Assembly: GCA_963969365.1 (NCBI GenBank)
Contig: OZ017755.1
Span: 2,232,001 to 2,296,000 of the forward strand
Length of the DNA: 64,000 bases
Origin: Asterochloris sp. CNOR1
Taxonomy: Eukaryota > Chlorophyta > Trebouxiophyceae > Trebouxiales > Trebouxiaceae
Direction of reading: 5' to 3'
Positions 45,201-57,600 of the stretch are shown piece after piece. A program made the position numbers and the translations under genes. Under the pieces are notes generated by a model. The model was not told the origin of the DNA, made no database searches, and saw only the letters and a program-made list of their open reading frames with translations. The stretch's first letter is position 1, and the number at the start of each line of letters is the position of its first letter.

Positions 45201-47153
45201 GGCAGCCTGCTGCTGCCCTGCTGGCCAGCCTGGGACGTGCACATGCTTCTGCCTGTGTACTCTGCCAGCCCGTTGCCACCAACGTACAGGGGACTGCCAG
45301 GGCCCTCACCCAGGGGGGCGCCCTGGAGCGCCGATGGCCACAAGGTATCGGCGTCAGCTAGAAGCCCCGTCTCAGCCCTGGTCTGGGCCGGGAGCAGTCC
45401 AGCTGCTGCCTGCTGGGTGGCAGCGTTCTGCACTTGTGTGCCACGCTGTGGGGTTGCAGCAACTGATAAGCTGGGCGCAGACACAGACCCAGGGCCAAGC
45501 TGCAGCTGGCTGGGGTGGACGCTGGACACGGCGTCTGACAGGTGTGTGGCCTGTGTGGGCGAGACTGTGCATCGCGCGTCAGCTGCAGGCCTTGTTCCTT
45601 GCCGATGTGCAGATCCCTGCAGGGTCACCTGCAAGCAGCAGCTCAGCATGTCAGACTGCGACAAAGGTTCTGTTCAGCTTTGGGGTGTTGGGCTGACTCG
45701 TCTGGGCTTGTGCACGGGAAGTCTGCAGCGTATTGAGCACAGGCAGGTCAGCCAGGGAGTGGCTGGCACAAGCAGGGTGGGGCCTGCACCTTCAACAAGC
45801 GGGCTGCTGGGGATTGCTCGAATGAACATTGAGTTCCATTCAGGCTGTCGAACAAGCACATAAAGCACATGCAAGTGCCTGGTGCCAGCACTGTTGGCTT
45901 TTCTGCGGGGGTTGCAGACCTGAGGCAGCCTTCACACTGCAACGGGATCCACGCACCTGCCTCCGCTTGCGCCACGCAGCCAGAATGTCCTCCTCTGGGC
46001 TGCCTTGCCAAGGGACCGATGTATCCTGCAGGCAGGAGATAGGGGCTTCGCTCCCAGATCGCCACGTGTGAAGTGCAGGGCCAGTGCAGCGCAGCTCAAC
46101 TCTCAAGCTGTCCCGCAGTGTTGGCGCTTACAGGGATCCCCACCTCAGTCAGGGCCACACCAGATGCACTGGCATGCAGCTACAGTTGCACAAAAAGCCC
46201 TGCTGCGGTGTTCTGGCACAATACTGCCAGGCAATATGCCCAGCTGCAGAGCTGCGGCCCTCTGCCCTGACGGGCCCTGACTGCAGAGCAGCCAGGCAGA
46301 CGTTATGCCCAGGGCATGTTGCCAGCCAGGCTGCTGCAGATGCCCAGACATAACTCTGTTTATTTGTACAATGACAGGGACCGCTGCAGGGCAGTTCGGC
46401 TGACTTATTGACTTGCCTTGGGCGTCTTGCTAGCCGAGCTGCCAAAGATGCCGGACTCGCTGCTGCAGCTGGCCCCCAAGCTGTTGGCAGCCAAGCAGTC
46501 GCCATAGGGCTCCTGTCTGGTGCTAGCACCCTGCTGCAGCAGGAGGTGTGCCCGCAGAATGGCAGCGTCAGTTGCACCATCAGCGATGCAGCTTCTTTGC
46601 TGGGCCCTGCTGCTCCTGTGAGGCAGGCCTGCCTGTTCTCCAGCCTGCCGCCACCAAAAGCAGTGCCCAGGCACATCTGCATGGAGGAGCAGCAGTCTGA
46701 GGCCCTGATTCCCTGGTCGGGCCAGGTGCTTTGGTGCTGGGCAAGCTGCGTCACTGCTGCACGCACAGGCAACCTGAAACTCAAGACAAGGGGCCGCAGA
46801 TTGCTGGGTCAAGCGCAGACAGCATGATCACCCTTGGGATGGTGTCCAGCGCTGCCCCCAGCTGACTCAAGCTGACGTTCACGCCTGGACTGGGGAGGGG
46901 CATGACGGAAGCGCTCGATTAGGCTCTGGACAGCGCTACCCCTGTCTTTGTGGAGACCACCTGACGTTGCAGACATACAGATATGCTAAGCATAAAGCCG
47001 GACGGTATAAGCATTGGCAGGCTGACACCCACCAGCATCCAGCGTGTTGCTGTCAAGCTTTGGCAGGACATGTTTGGAGCTCTTGAGCTTCTGCAACTTA
47101 GCCTGGCGCTCATAGGCAGCTTGGGCTGTCAGGGAGTCACGTTGTGCTGGCAT
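42242..47153 (-). CDS. Long low-complexity protein, unknown (possible centrosomal type)
   Basis: Start chosen at ATG 47153 (MPAQRDSLTAQAAYERQAKL, then QKLKSSKHVLPKLDSNTLDA), exon 47153-47033. Next is an exon about 46923-46832 with SLIERFRHAPPQSRRERQLE, then a piece near 46646-46413, then 46025-45957 with GSPEEDILAAWRKRRQ and a clean GTGCGT donor. A large Gln/Ala/Ser/Gly/Pro-rich stretch follows (about 45629-43950), then TPEEVAAKLQQIDAVRKHAE (about 43840-43780), and a C-terminal part ending YQLMSEVLQRAASFVTPALQ, DLLNADALRNPAALLEAAKQ, HISE-stop. The early SLIERFR and EEDILxxWRxRRQ motifs recall animal PROSER3-like centrosomal proteins from memory only. Several junction phases are unresolved. 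It ends only 60 bp from the transporter stop (convergent). Confidence 0.55.
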
Positions 47154-47661
47154 TTAAAAGGGCGCCAACGGGATGGTCAAAGTGTGTTGACCAATGCTGC
47201 GATAGATCTTGCACCTTGAGGACCAAGGTGGCGGAGCCATATGCCCATCGCTAGACTCAGTGGTGGACTTAGTGATGTCATCTGACTTTAGGCTCTTGAG
47301 GCTGGGACGCATGGAGTTGATGCAGTGCAAGTTCGCAGGATATCAAGGCAAACATTCTGTCTGCTCGTCACCAGAAGCAGCTTCTTTATTGCAATATGCT
47401 TCGAAGAGGGCCGGGAGAGCTAAGGATGCAGCCTGTACCTGCCCAGCAAGAACTGAAGCAATCTCAAGCCGAGTGACCTCCAAACATATACACATGTGGG
47501 CTTGCATGAAATGGTCCCCAGCTGTGAGGCCCAAGCCGCTCCAGGTGCATGGACTAGCCTGACAAGGTCCCCAGCTGTCTGGCCTCAACTGGTGTGGTCA
47601 CCAATGCGATGTCCTGAAAGGAGTGGACTTCAGGTGTGCGGCAAGCTCGGTCAAAGGACCC
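47154..47661. other. Intergenic region between RPF1 stop and downstream gene
   Basis: About 508 bp on the 3' side of RPF1 and the 5' side of the minus-strand low-complexity gene. It holds an RPF1 3' UTR and a promoter. AAATG with a preceding TTTTA at the chosen downstream start is the only notable context. Confidence 0.35.
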
Positions 47662-50600
47662 TCAGATGAAGAATCTCTTGCGGGAGCGATCCATCTGCTT
47701 GTGATTGTACATCCACTCAAATTCGCCGTGCTTGCTGTCAAAGGTGCCCTTCTGCATGCTGCGCAGCTTCAGGGTGAAGCGCGGGCCCAGCTCCTGCAGC
47801 CTGGCCACCACCCGCCGAGACTTCTGCTTCTCGCCAGGATCCCTCTTCTCCTTCTCCTCAAAGATGTAGCGGTGGTGCCTGCAGGCCGCACAACCAAAGC
47901 TTACGCAAGCGGCGCATGCAGGTCAGGCAAGGAGGCCGCATCAGCATGCCTTATCTGTATGCAGCAGTTGCGCCAGCAGGGAGTGGAGCAGGGAGGTCAT
48001 GCCTGAAATCAGTATGGCTCAGCTGCATGAGGTGCAAGACTGCACTGGCAAGCAATGAGGGAACAACTTCTCAGCGTCAAGCCACTTTGTAAGGGATCCC
48101 GTAGACCAGTGCTGCGTGACCAAGAGGGGTGATGCCGTTCAGCAACGGGGCAGTCTGCATGCCCCTGTACCACTCAGAGAGCCTGTCACTGTAGGTCTTG
48201 CTTACAGCCGACAACACCCTTGTGCATTTACATGGCGAGCTCCCGGAGTTTGCCAGGTATGTAAGGCTGCTTGTTAAGGCCTGGTCTCTACTCTGCTCAG
48301 TGCATGCCGCCCAGGGACAGGCAGATGCAGCCCGACTTGAAGAAGATTTTAGAGCAGCTGATCATGGAAGGTGTCAACATGGTGCCCTTTGAGGCATAGC
48401 AACATGCATCAATCAGCACGACAGGCAGCTCCCCACCTAAAGAAGATGTAGTCTCGCTGGTTGTGGAAGGTGACTGCGCGGCGACCCTTGAAATTGGGGT
48501 CCTGGTTGAACAGGGAGGCAAACATGCGTCCCACGCGCTGGCCCAAGCGTGTGTTGAAGTTGTTCAGGATCAGCTCAGGCTTGTGACTACTGGCACGGCC
48601 ATGACCCTGCAGGCCATGAGGTTTATGATTCTGAAAGTTGCAGCTTGTGCTGCCGGCTGGAAGCAAGCCCGGACACTGCTACTGGGCTTCTGACGTCCTC
48701 TCAGACTCGGGGCTGCGCAGCAGAGCAAGGCTCTGCATGCAGTGCCGGTTGGTAGACTGACAGGGCGTGGTTGTGCTGGCGGCTGCCGGTGAAAGTGCAG
48801 CTCAGGCTTTTGGCTGTTGGTTCACCTATGCCCCTGCAGGGAGTCAAGGCAGGCTGGCTTCAGTGTTGCAGCAGGGTCAGCTTGTGCTGGTAAGCCGAAC
48901 CTGGGAATGGACCTGCTGCGTGGCCTGCAAGGGCTATAGTGCAGCCATGCTAGCGCAGTCATGGCGTGCAAGTATCTGAGGTCTGAATTGACTGTGCCAC
49001 TGGCACGGGGCTGCTATACACACACCCTCCTGGCGGGGCACCCACACTGACGTTCAGGCTTGTGGACGCTTGTGTGGCCAGGGCCCCGCCAGCTTGCACT
49101 CCAACTCAGCATCGTGCCATGCTGCAGGCTGGTGGTGCAGCCTGTACATGTAGGGCTGGACTTAGTGTGGCGGCAATTTGAAGGGTGGGAGAGTCATGCT
49201 TTGCACTGACTTGACAGGCAGCTGCAGCTTGGCTCAAGGCCTGTGTGTACTCTCCCAGGACCTGCCCCGCACCTTGATGTCTTTGCTCAGCACTAGCCGC
49301 CTAATGGCAAAGTGCGCTGTGGGCCCCCCTGGCAGGTGGACGACCAGCATCCCGTTGACCTGCTTGTGGTTCTCGTTGAACACCACAACGTCTGTGAAGT
49401 CCCTGTCCGTGGCGTACTTGACAATCTTCTTGATGGCAAAGCCCTGGAGCATGGGACAGGGGTGTTGGCACATGGCCTGGCACGCCCCCAACTGCTGCGG
49501 CTTGCATGCAGCTCAGCTGGGTCCCCAAAGCTGGCGCAGAGAGGGGGCACAGTTTCTGGCTGCCCCCAGACAGAAGGCCAGCAAGCAGTCCACAGGCAGC
49601 CTGCGGCCTGCAGCTGTTGTCCAGAGCTCAATTGCCTAGCGCGCCCTCAGCAGGCAGGCAGGCCGTGGGGTGGAGCTGCAGCGTCATCAGCAGCTGATGA
49701 TTAAGGATGCTCACAAACCCACCTGGCGTTTGTAGTATGTTGCATTGGGAAAAACTGTGAGGATGTCAGTCAGAAAGTTCTTCATGACCATGGTGGGCCT
49801 GTAGCATGTCGTCAGCAGGACATTGGGCGGCCGTGCCTTCGCAAAGTGCTCTGCATCCACAGTACTCATGTCAGAGGACGGGGAGCTGAGCAAACAGGCT
49901 AGCCTGTGTTGTCTGTGCTGTCTGTGCTGTGGTGCAGACATGCAAGCTGAGGATGGTTACAAGCTCGAAGTGCGGCGGGCCTGCACCACAAGCAGCACGA
50001 AGCATTGCCTCACTCCAGGGCTGCCCCGCCTCGCTTGGCCAGGGACAGGCACAGGCTGCCCAGGCAGAGCAGGAGCACAGTCAGGCACAGCACAACAAGC
50101 TGTGCCTTGGTCAAGGAGCTGCAGTGGTCCACAACTGCGCCACAAAGCGCCTTTGCAGTGCAGCCAGCACGAACTACCTGGCGGCTGACAGGAGTCACTG
50201 ACCCACCTGCAAACTCGTCCTGAGCCTCATCAGCCTCAATTTCTGGGTCATCAGGCTGCACAACTGTGGCATCGGGCTCCCGCATGCTCTCAATTGTCTG
50301 CAGCGCAGTGCAACACTGCCATTACTGGAACAGGTATCTGCTTCGCACTGCAAGGTGACGCTCAGCCCTGCCTGCTGCTAATTGTAACACCTGTCTAGCC
50401 AGGCTGGGTCGGCAGCCATTATGTCATTCTCCACATTCTTACGGGTGTGTCAGCAACAAAGGCAGCTGTGTAATGATCATCACAGCATGACTATTCTTTG
50501 CTGTGCTTATCTGCTGGCTGCGTGACAGTGGCAAAGCTGTGTGGCCCTGAGGCGCCTACTGACCCTGGGGATTTGCTTCTGCGGCGGCTTTAGCCCGAGC

Positions 50601-50898
50601 TGCTCTGCTTTAGCAGTGTCTGCCCGGCGTTTCTCACGCCGCTGGCGCTTCTCCTTCTGCAGGCATCGCCGGGGATGTGCAATTGAGGGGAAGGCGTCAC
50701 CCAGAGCGTTGTTTGTGGCCAAGCCGGCACAGATGTGTTGAGTTGCCTGCATCTCACCTGCTTCTTGTGCTTAAGCTTCCCATACTCCTCAGATCTCTTC
50801 TGTCTGTTCTTGATGTGCGCCACCTGCTGCCCAACGCTCAGAGTAACTGGCTCATCTGCAAATTCAGATGATGGCTCCGGCTGCTTCCTTTTGCCCAT
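47662..50898 (-). CDS. RPF1: Ribosome production factor 1 (Brix domain)
   Basis: Nucleolar Brix-domain protein needed for 27S pre-rRNA processing and 60S subunit assembly. Seven exons, all phase-consistent: 50898-50758, 50656-50564, 50297-50207, 49850-49723, 49443-49273, 48606-48437, 47878-47662. They give about 336 residues, the usual RPF1 length. The N-terminus [36 protein letters not shown] and the basic [20 protein letters not shown] match the family's charged leader. The Brix core shows [62 protein letters not shown] and [11 protein letters not shown]. The C-terminus [20 protein letters not shown] then [19 protein letters not shown] is diagnostic of RPF1 rather than IMP4 or SSF1. Confidence 0.96.
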
Positions 50899-51379
50899 CG
50901 TTCCCGCCTTGATCGCACAAGCGTGACTGAGATTGGCGTTTGCACATGCACTGCTGCTGACCTATACTTATTATAATTTTCGTCGTACAGCAGGCCACAG
51001 CTGGGGGCCCAACGACTGTTTCATCGATAGTTCACGGGTGATGCACTTGTAAGATCATGCCAAGCATCCAACTTGAGCGTCAACGGCCGATGACGAGGTC
51101 AGTCCACTCAAATGGAGTTGGCCTTCCCGCAACAACCGTTGCTGCTGTTAGTGGTGCAGGGCGTGTCAGCATGCAGGTGGGCTGCAGCAGTGCATGAGCA
51201 ACTGACACCTCGCCCACCAACCCTGAATTTGAGCCCACCAAGTTTTCATCCTGCAGATAAGCGATGCTCAGGGAAACAGTGCTTCCGTTGCTGTACCGGC
51301 AGAACCTCTGGCAGCACCAGCACCTCTTGCAGCACCAGCACCCCTGGCAGCACCAGCACCTCCCGCAGGGGTGGTTGTG
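50899..51379. other. RPF1 promoter side and LINE 3' flank
   Basis: Upstream of RPF1 and downstream of the LINE fragment. It contains an AT-rich stretch CTTATTATAATTTTC at about 50967-50981, which could be part of the RPF1 promoter. It also holds the 18-bp repeat at 51310-51365. Confidence 0.4.
51310..51365. repeat. Three 18-bp tandem repeats at LINE 3' end
   Basis: GGCAGCACCAGCACCTCT and close variants repeat three times, about 15 bp beyond the LINE reading frame's stop. A simple-repeat tail at the 3' end is common in non-LTR elements, so it may belong to the element. Confidence 0.8.
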
Positions 51380-52547
51380 CTATGGGCGTCGCCGCCTGCG
51401 GGGACCAGGCCTGCAGTTGGTCTGTGGTACATAGTTGGCAGGCCATAGTGGCTGGCCCATGGCCTCCAGTAGACGGCTGTGCTCTGGCAAGGCCTGGCAT
51501 GCGAACCAGCCCAGTGAGCGCAGCTCGCAACCTGCAAACACACTGGCTAAGTTTCTGTGCTCTCGCTGGAGGTCAGGGCAGCTTGCACGGAGACCAGACA
51601 TGGCTGGGCATGTTGTCAACATGTGCAACTCATCTTCCACAGCACCAGTGGAGCATAGGCGGCATACCCTTTGCTCCCTGGGTGGGCGCACAGGCTTTAT
51701 AATCCTGTCTGTGCAGACCCTGAGATCACTGCAACTGAGCCTTAGGCGGGCCAGTGCCCGCCTGTGGTTGGCAATCTTGACATGATGCAGGTATGGCTCC
51801 AAGCCTTCCTGCAGCTTAACGTCACGGAAGTATTCAGGGACAGGGATGGGCCCTGGGCTGCTGCAATCAGCCTTGAACTTGCAAACCTCTGCTGCAGCAG
51901 CCATGCCCTCAGCGTCAGTCACGTCTGTGCCAGGGCCTGGGACCCCCCAGTATGTGGCTGCCCAGCGCACAGGTCTGTCCTCCTCCATGCACTGGGCACG
52001 GGACTGGAAGCGAGCCGCCACCCTAGCCCAGTGCACAGCCAACGGATATGTGCCAAACTCTGCATACACAGCAGCGGTAGGTGCACGCCGAGATACGCCC
52101 AGGATGCCGCGCAGGAAATCCCTGTACACCTGCTCGGCTGGCTCAGCCCACCGCCGCTTGGTTGTGTCCTTGCAGCAGGTGCCGAACCAAACCTCGCAGC
52201 CGTATGACAAGATGGGCAGCACCTTAGCATTGAACAGCTTGAGGATGCAGTCCAAGCTGGAGATGCCCTGCCGACAACATCGGTGCCGCACAGCAAAGGC
52301 AGCCCTTCGTGCGCTTGCATACAGTTGTGCAATGGCCTTCCTGAATTCACCCTGTGTCTCCAGTGAAAGGCCAAGGTACTTGAATTGGTGGACCTTCTTC
52401 AGGGCCTTGCGGTTGTAGTGGAGCGTTGGCAGACTGGCCAGCGCAGGCCTGCGACCTAGCTCGAGTGCCATCTCCACATCTTTAGGAGGCTGTTCGCAGC
52501 AGGCAAACTGGAACAGCTTTGCAGGTTTGCCGCCGGTGCATCAGATG
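51380..52547 (-). mobile_element. 5'-truncated LINE (non-LTR retrotransposon), C-terminal ORF
   Basis: One open frame runs from an in-frame stop near 52548 to the stop at 51380, about 385 codons (the first ATG, at 52477, gives 365). VHQFKYLGLSLETQGEFRKA, then KLFNAKVLPILSYGCEVWF, is the region just after the reverse transcriptase catalytic core (the KYLG... and Y-G-x-E-x-W motifs). CRLCSTGAVEDELHMLTTC is the C-terminal zinc knuckle (C-x2-C...H...C) of many LINE ORF2 proteins. It ends GPRRRRRP. The catalytic YxDD region, endonuclease and ORF1 are absent, so the copy was truncated on insertion and is dead on its own. The intact frame suggests it is not ancient. I cannot place the clade. Confidence 0.88.
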
Positions 52548-52643
52548 ACACCGGTCGGCACGCATCAGACATCGACTCAGTAGCCTTCAATCTGAAGGTG
52601 CAAGCACATTTGGTAGCCTCTCAATCCCCATGCTCTGCCTCCA

Positions 52644-54334
52644 ATGACAGCCAGATCCATCACCCTCCTGCGTACGGTGGCAGCGCAGCATATGCTCAGG
52701 CAGTCGGGCAAGCCACGAGTGATCCTCATTGGTTGGTTGGGTGCTCAGCAGCGACACTTTGTCAAGTAAGCTGGTCATTTATGAGTCCTGTAGACCTGCC
52801 CACCTGCATGGCCACAACACCATGCCATGGCATGTCATGATGGCCGTCATGCATCACTGTAGGTATGCACAGCTGTGGCACAGGTTGGGTCACCCCACAA
52901 TGGGAGTGCGACCTCTGACACGCGACATCCTGTTGCCCCTTCTGTGCGACCGGGCAGCAGCGAAATTTGTACAGCAGCTGACCCGCTGCCAGGCAGAGAA
53001 TCCACAGGAGCGGATGCTGTTTCATGTCTTCAGGTCAGCTGCTGCCTTCAGCATTGACCTGAGGACTCGCTGCCCCCCAGACTGCCCGCATGTTGAACCA
53101 TGCAGTACAGCACATTCTACCATTGACCTCTGCTCTGTGAGTCCTGTGCCCCCGCACTAAGCTGCACTAGGTGGTGCTGGTAGTGGTGCTCAACTTGAGG
53201 TGCATGCGGGGCCGCTTGTAGCAGCCAGGGTTGTTTGGGAGGCCCTCCCGAGAGCCCTCCCGAGAAGCTTAGGTGAACGACTTGCCGCAGCAGCACGCTG
53301 CAGGTATGTGTGGCCCCTGCATCGGCTGATGAGACAGGGTCTGTGGCAGCACTTGTTCGCTGTATCTTGGCAGTGGCTGCACGATGTCCAGGCTGCAGAC
53401 AGTTCCCCTGCCTTCCGTGCACACACAACATGCTGCTGACTCTGCCCTGCCACAGCAATGCAGGATTCATCTTCCTGGGCACCTGCCTGAGGCTGCTGGC
53501 CCTGCAGAGCCCAGGACTGCGCGGGCAGCTGCTGCCGGTCCCGCAGTGGCCAGACATCTTGCAGCAGCCTTCCAAAGAATTTTGGGGAGGGGCGCAGCCG
53601 TCTGTCCCCACTCTCATGCAGCCAGCTGTTGGTGTGGTGATTGACTCGGCACCCAGCAGGCTGACCCCTGACATTGCCGCCAGGTGAGGGCGGGCCAGGC
53701 GTGACCTTGCTGCTGGTGGGTGCAAGGGACCTCCTGTTTGCCATCCAAGCAGATGCAAAAAAGCAACACGACAGAGCGCTCTTCAGGCCTGTGGCAGCTG
53801 ACGCCTGTGTGTCAACCTGTTTGTTTATGCAGGTTGAACTCACTGAAGAGTCTGTCCCTGACCCCAATTTTGCAGGGGTTTCACAGCAGCAGTCCTGGGG
53901 CGCCCAGCTGCTGACATCGAGGAGCAGCATCCTGTGCTGGTGAAGGCAGCCCAGGCTGCCTTCAGGCCTGTGCTTGGCTTTGGCCCCATTTCGACCCGTC
54001 AACGCGAGGTGAGGCTCCAGCCCATGGATCAGGGTACCAGACAACCAGCAGAGGGTGCCTGCATACGCAGAGGCAGATGTCCCCAGTCTGCCTGCAGATC
54101 TGGCATTCGTGGCAGATTGCGGCACCGGTGGCGCCTCAGCTATACCTCCACTCCACCTGTGATGCCCTCATACCTCCAAGCGAGGTGCAGCTATTCAGGC
54201 AGATGCAGGAGAGTCGAGGCTTGTGGACTGCAACTAAAGAGTTTCCCGACAGCCCCCACGTTGAACACTTCAGGTATCATCCTGAGGAGTACACTGAACA
54301 GTTACACAGTTTTGTCAAGGCTGTCAGCAGTTGA
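52644..54334 (+). CDS. TMEM53/DUF829 family protein
   Basis: Alpha/beta-hydrolase-like DUF829 protein; animal TMEM53 sits in the nuclear envelope, while the algal role is unknown. Exons 52644-52765, 52863-53033, 53456-53683, 53876-54008 and 54098-54334 all keep phase and give 296 residues, a normal length. PRVILIGWLGAQQRHFVKYA at the start, FHVFSNAGFIFLGTCL in the middle (the family's H-x-F-S-N-G-G equivalent, here with Ala for one Gly), then VVIDSAPSRLTPDIAAR. The end reads YLHSTCDALIPPSEVQLF then FPDSPHVEHFRYHPEEYTEQ, which holds the usual D and H of the fold. Start chosen at the first ATG in frame (MTARSITLLRTVAAQHMLRQ). Confidence 0.93.
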
Positions 54335-54692
54335 TATCTCATTCGTTGTACATTTTCTTGGCGCTCCAAAGTGCTGCCCAAATCAAACAAATGATAAATA
54401 AGTCAACTAAACACAAAGGCCTGGTGCCACAGTACAGCACTGGAGCTGCTGAATGGTTCTTGGTTGTGTTGCTGAGTCAATCTGAGATGCCCCACCAGCT
54501 TGACTGGCCTACTGCCTCTGGTAGCTTGGGTGTACCCTGCTTGGGACTGTTTGCTTTGGTGCCATTGTGCTCGGCATGCGTCTGTGAGTGCCTTTCAGAT
54601 CAGATCACAGACCCCTTAACATCTTGTTTGGAGGTAGCCTGGCTGGTCTGCTTGCGTAATGTGTCATCCAGCACCTGCACGAAGCACTGACT
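54335..54692. other. Convergent 3' intergenic region
   Basis: About 358 bp between the TMEM53-like stop and the stop of the minus-strand repeat protein. It contains an A-rich stretch AATGATAAATAAGTC near 54388-54402. No coding exon seen. Confidence 0.4.
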
Positions 54693-57600
54693 TTACTCAG
54701 CAATTGCTGTGTTGCAATGCAGCGAGTTCCTCAGGTTCGCGGAGCTGTGAGGGCAATGGCATGTCTTTGAGGTGTCACAAACCTGCCCAGCTATAGCAGC
54801 AATGGGATGCTTGCGCACACTCAAATTGCCGGAGCACACAGACTGTGACACAGTAGAGGGGAGAAGTGCGGCCTGCTCTGCAGGTTGCAAGGCTGTAATC
54901 ACCGTATGAAAATGACCCACCTCTGGGCTGGCGACATGGGGGTTAAGGGTGGAAACTGGTGGAGGTGGCGTGCCATTCGTGTACTCCAAGACTGCGCCAT
55001 ACAGGCTGCCAGCCACCTGTAAAACGCAGAGGGTGAGGTGAGGCACTGTGCGAAGCGTTCATGTGGCCAGCTGACATGTGCACAACCTCTATGCTCTAGA
55101 GGGCTGTTAGCAAGGAAGTCATGTAGGCCCTGATGTCGTCCCAGCAAATCGTCCTTACGCACCAGAAACCAGCTGCATTTGCGGATTGTGAGCCCTGACG
55201 AAGGACAAGTCTCTGCTGAAGATAAGGGCTGCCTTGGAAGCCTTACCTGGGCGCCTGTGAGCACCACATATTTAGTGACGTTGAACTCTGTTGCGACTGT
55301 CTTCTTGACGGCCCACCAGCCCAGATATGGACCGAGCAGGCTCAGCTGCACACCAATCTGCAGCGGCGTGCAGCACAGGCCCTCAGGTGTGGGCTTCGCT
55401 TCTTGAGCAGCAGGCTGAGAGGGCGTCCATTCTACAAAAGCAGGCATCACAGGCCCCCAACCGCATGGTATGTGTGTTTGGGCCCTCTCAGCAGGTGGAG
55501 GTGCATTTGAGTTGTGTGCTGTGGGTGAAGCTGCAGGGATCACTGCAGCTGCCATGCCTTGCATGACAACAGAGCAAAGAAGGCGCCAGGGTCATGGCAG
55601 CCTTGTCACCCAGGCGGGATGGGCCCAGCATGCCTGACCCCGAGAATGCCTGGCTGGATGTGTGCAGCAATCCTGCTCAGTGCGATCTGCAGCTCCAGGG
55701 TTGACAGGAGGTGCACTCAGCAGGCAGCCCGGTGCAGCACTGGCTGTTGCTCAGTGTGATCTGCAGCTCCAGGGTTGACAGGTGGTGCACTCAGCAGGCA
55801 GCCCTGTGCAGCACTGGCTCGCAAGTGCCGTGGAGCCCTGTCTGGATGGTCTGATTGTGAGACAGAGCCGCGCAGGGTGCCCGCAAGATGCTCCATGCTC
55901 AGCCTGCAACACAGCCCTAAGAGCCACACTGGGACAGGGCACAGCTGAGCCTGCACCCTCAATGTACAGGCAGCTCATCTCAACCTCACAGCCTGTGCCT
56001 AGCCAGTGCCCAGGACAGACACAGCCTTCCCCCAGCCCTCAGGCAACAGCCTAAAGTTTGACTGGACACTTCACAGAACAGCTCAGCCTGGGCAGGCAGC
56101 TCACCTCGATGGTCTTGTAAGCAATCCTGGGGGTGCTGAGCGCCACGGCACCAGCTGCTCCATACGTCAGCAAGCCAGCTGCCACCACAGTCTGCAGCAG
56201 GCAGAGCCAGCCTAATCAGGGCAGGGGTGCGGCAAGGAGTTGGTGCCTGCATGTGCACTGCAGACAGGTTTTGGTGCACAACACAGCAGACGGGCAGCAG
56301 ATTGAGCAGCTTCTGCAGCCAGCATCCAGGGCCCTGACAGGCACAAGACACTGTGAACGCTGCCTGCTAAGCAGCCACCCTGCCTGACTGTCAGGCCTGT
56401 TGCTAAAGATGCCCCAAGGGAGGCAGCCTTCCAGTACGCTTTCTCGGTCTGCTCACTGCTGCTCAGAACAGGCTGCAACATCAACATGTATGAGGCCCAA
56501 GGTTGACCCCCTCACCTCAGCTGCAGGCTTGACCTCCTGCCGGGCCTGCTTGACGAGCTGCACCCCAACCAGGGCTGCACGGTGCGTCAGGGCAGCCTCG
56601 CCCCTCAGCAGAGCCACTGCCTTGTCTGTGGCCACTGCCGCGACCGTCCTGCCCAGGTCCACAGCAAAGAAGGCCACAGCTGTTCCCTGCATGCAGATCA
56701 CAGCTGTACTCAAAGGCTGGGGCACCAGGGGGGGTTGGGTATCTCCAGATGCTGCATGCCTTGGGCGCAGAGATGGCAACAGCTGCTGTCTGCAAGAGGG
56801 GCATTGCATGTGACCACTTGTGCTGCCCCCTTGGCACTGGCACACTGCAGGCATAGCACCTAGTCAGTGGCCACGACCTTGACCATTCTGCCTACACTTC
56901 AGATGCATGACTGGCTACACCTCCTCCCTGCAGGCATGGCACAGCTGCAATGATACAGAGATGAGCTGACACCAGCGATGCCCAGATCCCACCCTGAGAG
57001 GGCCACAGCCGCAACCTGCAGGCCCGTTGATGCTGCCTGGTACCAATTTGCGGCTGCACTGCCACAGCTGCAGGATGCCAGGCGCCCAAGAAAGCATTGG
57101 TGAGGGTGCAGCACATGGTCAGTCTTGCAGGAAGGCATGAACAACGACCATTGTTGTTTTTGAGAGTGGAGGGACCCGTTGCTTGGAGTGCAGGCCGGCA
57201 GATATGCCACATGGCCGTTATGCACAACTGTCAAGCATATCCCATCATCTGTGCTGCCAAGCACGGCATCTGGAGTCCATCCCGACAGAGCCTGGTGGCT
57301 GCGGGTGCAGTGCAGAGGTCTGGTGCACTTATGCACAGTCAGAAAGCCCATCCTCTGAGCCGACAATGCAGCACGCCTGGGGAGGCACCATGCCACCCTG
57401 CCAGACACGAGCTGCATGCAGACTGCCGTGCATAAGCGTCTGATGCGCCAGCATGCAGCACTGCCAGCCTGTTGGATATCCCAGGACGCGAGCCACCGAG
57501 CACAACAAGGCAAGGGCGTGCTGCAGTGCTGCCTGCCAGACATGAGCTGCACTCAAGCACTGAGCACAAGTGGTACACTGCCAGCCAATGAAGAAACCCA

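Noticed and set aside
43901-45863. Long plus-strand frame opposite the low-complexity gene (about 44853-45863)
   Set aside because: It is the mirror of a GC-rich Gln/Ala/Ser stretch. The minus strand has a longer frame, a clean donor at 45957 and motif-bearing exons.
51310-51365. CRISPR-like array
   Set aside because: The units are contiguous 18-bp tandem copies without spacers, in a eukaryotic context.
51846-52418. Plus-strand open frames across the LINE
   Set aside because: They overlap the minus-strand reverse transcriptase-derived frame, which has clear family motifs; the plus frames have none.
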